Assembly: GCF_004211955.1 (NCBI RefSeq)
Contig: NZ_RHJI01000005.1
Location: forward strand, 186,001 to 250,000
From: Escherichia sp. E1V33
GTDB lineage: Bacteria > Pseudomonadota > Gammaproteobacteria > Enterobacterales > Enterobacteriaceae
Direction of reading: 5' to 3'
Length of the DNA: 64,000 bases
Under the pieces are notes generated by a model, which worked only from the letters and a program-made list of their open reading frames with translations, was not told the DNA's origin and made no database searches. Below are positions 62,164 through 64,000 of the stretch, in pieces; within the stretch, counting starts at the first letter, position 1, and every line of letters begins with the position of its first letter. Position numbers and translations under genes: made by a program.

Positions 62164-63177
62164 TTAGTCGTAGGAGACGGCAAATATGGCTTTGCTTTGG
62201 ACTTCTCCTGGCTGTAGTGCTTCCTCCTTCACGCGGACATATTTCGCGGTAATCGGGAAGGTGTACTGATTCTCAATGGCCACCATTTTAGTTAGTTTGT
62301 TCATCAGAGTATCGCCCAGCTTTAACGGTGTCGTCGCGTTGCCATTATAAATCTGGAACCCAACCCCCTTAGCACCATTAAGCGATGTATTTTTCAGAAT
62401 GGTACCACTATCATCCCATTCACCGCGCGCAACTTTAAAAGTCACTGGATTAGTCGTGACGTTATAAACACTGTCACAATTTAAAACCAGATCTATAGAA
62501 CCTGATTTTGTATTATTGGCAGATTGCATCTCACTTATCGTTGTTTCTGGCATTCTTATTTCGTAAGTCGGTTGCGAGAAACTACAGGTTGTAGGTTTAT
62601 GTTTGATGCTAAATTCTATATTCTGTGCATAAGAAACATCACTATTTAGTCGCCCAGTAATCCAACATAAAAACCATGATACGATATTATTATTGCAAGA
62701 GTTATCTGTTAGTATGCTAATAGCGGGGCGCGGAATGGTTATCTTGTCGATATTGGTGGTTATTGTATGGTCTGCTTTACTCGTTGGTCCAACATATTCT
62801 GCCTTAAGAGTGAACGGCTTGGTATTTATAACGTCCTGAGTGTTATATTCTTTTGGAGAAGCACTCAAGGAATCAGTTCCTGTAGAAACAGGAAAAGCAC
62901 TACTCTCAAGGTTAAATTTCATAAAAATTGATTTCTGTGAACTAGACTCTTTAAGTTCAACAATATAATCTTTTAACGGTGTTGCATAATACATTTTATC
63001 GCTTGTTGCATTACATGTGAACGTATCAACTAAGTTTGTATTAATTACAGCCGTTACCGTTTCCTGTGCCATATCTAGTTCTATCGTTTGACTTGCTGTT
63101 GTATTCGGCCCCAAGGTACATTTAGCCTGTCCCAAAAATGGCAAAGCCAGTAAAAACAAAAACCAATATTTCTTCAT
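62164..63177 (-). CDS. Fimbrial tip-adhesin-like protein (chaperone-usher)
   Basis: The 337-residue product starts MKKYWFLFLLALPFLGQAKC, a signal peptide cut before the first Cys region. An AGGA site lies seven bases before this ATG; a start seven codons earlier (63198) would overlap the usher gene. It has a long N-terminal domain with Cys pairs and a C-terminal pilin-like domain ending in FAVSYD, where a penultimate Tyr is typical of donor-strand subunits. Length and place after the usher match two-domain adhesins such as YehA, but I cannot name it. The gene is clearly more AT-rich than the conserved backbone, as expected for acquired DNA. Ligand unknown. Confidence 0.8.
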   Translation of the reverse strand: MKKYWFLFLLALPFLGQAKCTLGPNTTASQTIELDMAQETVTAVINTNLVDTFTCNATSDKMYYATPLKDYIVELKESSSQKSIFMKFNLESSAFPVSTGTDSLSASPKEYNTQDVINTKPFTLKAEYVGPTSKADHTITTNIDKITIPRPAISILTDNSCNNNIVSWFLCWITGRLNSDVSYAQNIEFSIKHKPTTCSFSQPTYEIRMPETTISEMQSANNTKSGSIDLVLNCDSVYNVTTNPVTFKVARGEWDDSGTILKNTSLNGAKGVGFQIYNGNATTPLKLGDTLMNKLTKMVAIENQYTFPITAKYVRVKEEALQPGEVQSKAIFAVSYD

Positions 63178-63188
63178 AAACAAATCCT

Positions 63189-64000
63189 TTAACGACAAAT
63201 ATAAACTTTATTCTCATCAATAACGTTATCAAAAGTAATAGTGCAGAATTGTTCCTGCTGTTTATTAACCGAGACGCGAATCGACGCGGGAACATCATTG
63301 GTGCGAATAAATATCCGACTTCCCTGTCCTACTAAGCCCACATTATTGCCGCTTTCATCTTCAACCTCATAACCAAACGGCAACGGAGAGCCATCAGGGC
63401 GTTGGGAGATGAAATACCAGGGCTTGCGTTCATCAGTCTCAAACTGCGTCATCACTACCGCACCACGATAAGGAACGGTGTTTTTACGGTTACCCAGTAG
63501 CGCCACATCGCTTTTACTGTCGGCAATATCCAACATCAACGTATTTTCACGATACGGCGTCAGGTTGTCATAAATAGCGTAGCCTCTGCTATCCGTGGTC
63601 AGGTAACGATACCCCTGCACCGCCGCTCCCTCCAGTCCCGGCGCTTTGACAATGGCGAACGTATCGGAAAGTCTGGGAGCCAGTGCCACCCCGTCCGACC
63701 ACGCGACTAAACCGCCTTGAATATTACCGCTAATCTGCTGATATCTTTTCGACTCGCTATAGCTGCCACCAATAGTCGCCAATGGCGCACGCCAGGTCAG
63801 GTTTCCACCTGCTGTTGTTTCGCTGCCCTGTTGTTGATGGCTTAAGTTAGCCCCGTAGCTGAACTGATCGCGACTCCCCGCTACACCGCTGAGGCTGGTA
63901 TTATTCGACCGATAGCCGTCTTTATCAAAAGTGGTCGAGTTAGAAACAAATAAATCTCGTCGTTTTTCAGTGATTCCATCGCCCCACGAGAAGGGAATTG
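63189..64000 (-). CDS. Fimbrial outer-membrane usher, C-terminal part (gene begins beyond the window)
   Basis: The frame is open to the window edge and gives about 270 residues. Recognisable usher phrases are GGNLTWRAPLATIGGSYS (end of the beta barrel), FAIVKAPGLEGAAVQGY, DSRGYAIYDNLTPYREN, and the C-terminal domain with VPYRGAVVMTQFETDERKPWYF, PLPFGYEVEDESG and GLVGQGSRIFIRT, ending in a Cys pair (CTITF and YICR). Ushers form the pore that assembles pili in order. The stop lies 11 bases before the adhesin start. Chaperone and major pilin genes should lie upstream, outside the window. Confidence 0.93.
   Translation of the reverse strand, partial: IPFSWGDGITEKRRDLFVSNSTTFDKDGYRSNNTSLSGVAGSRDQFSYGANLSHQQQGSETTAGGNLTWRAPLATIGGSYSESKRYQQISGNIQGGLVAWSDGVALAPRLSDTFAIVKAPGLEGAAVQGYRYLTTDSRGYAIYDNLTPYRENTLMLDIADSKSDVALLGNRKNTVPYRGAVVMTQFETDERKPWYFISQRPDGSPLPFGYEVEDESGNNVGLVGQGSRIFIRTNDVPASIRVSVNKQQEQFCTITFDNVIDENKVYICR

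Noticed and set aside
61346-62183. Overlapping minus-strand ORFs in the tRNA-tail repeats (CNMRKK, YGGEAGID type)
   Set aside because: They are translations of non-coding tandem units and cross the tRNA gene; such ORFs are frequent false calls after tRNA genes.

Overview
The window is chromosomal DNA of Escherichia coli or a very close relative. Gene order and protein sequences follow the E. coli K-12 ompF-to-infA segment almost gene for gene, drawn here in the reverse of the usual map orientation. It is not K-12: the ycaN-ycaK pair is absent between pflA and ycaM, FtsK has a longer Q/P-rich repeat, a large type I-F CRISPR array follows infA, and a chaperone-usher fimbrial cluster lies beyond tRNA-Ser. 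Names were assigned by recognising the proteins; no search was run.

Region 1 (1-14750) holds the end of the porin gene ompF, aspC, gloC, the murein enzymes mepK and ldtD, the chromosome-organising operon cmoM-mukF-mukE-mukB, elyC and ycbJ. Region 2 (14760-26092) is envelope and translation housekeeping: kdsB-ycaR, the DNA glycosylase ycaQ, the lipid A operon comEC-msbA-lpxK, ihfB, rpsA, cmk and the lipoprotein protease ycaL. Region 3 (26261-36060) contains serC-aroA, ycaP, ycaO and the anaerobic formate module focA-pflB-pflA. Region 4 (36061-44143) has the transporters ycaM and ycaD, the hydrolase ycaC and the DMSO reductase operon dmsABC with an FNR-like site. Region 5 (44162-58809) has serS, rarA, lolA, ftsK (with a consensus LexA box), lrp, trxB, cydDC, aat and infA.

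Region 6 (58813-64000) is accessory. It starts with a 38-repeat, 37-spacer I-F array. Identical repeats next to the serW side and one decayed repeat next to infA show that it is read on the minus strand, towards infA. The leader has a proximal near-consensus IHF site and a distal consensus IHF site inside a 10-bp inverted repeat. No cas gene is visible in the window. The leader runs up to the promoter of tRNA-Ser(GGA), which is followed by about 3.3 tandem units of roughly 182 bp. Each unit begins with a copy of the last 19 nt of the tRNA, an architecture like the rtT repeats of the tyrT operon. The window ends in a minus-strand fimbrial cluster with a tip-adhesin-like gene and the C-terminal part of its outer-membrane usher.

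Functionally the window combines cell-envelope building, chromosome segregation (MukBEF, FtsK), anaerobic metabolism (pfl, dms, cydDC) and a hypervariable infA-serW interval. The last is the most interesting part: an apparently adaptation-ready CRISPR array without local cas genes beside a tRNA-derived tandem repeat and a horizontally acquired fimbrial cluster.
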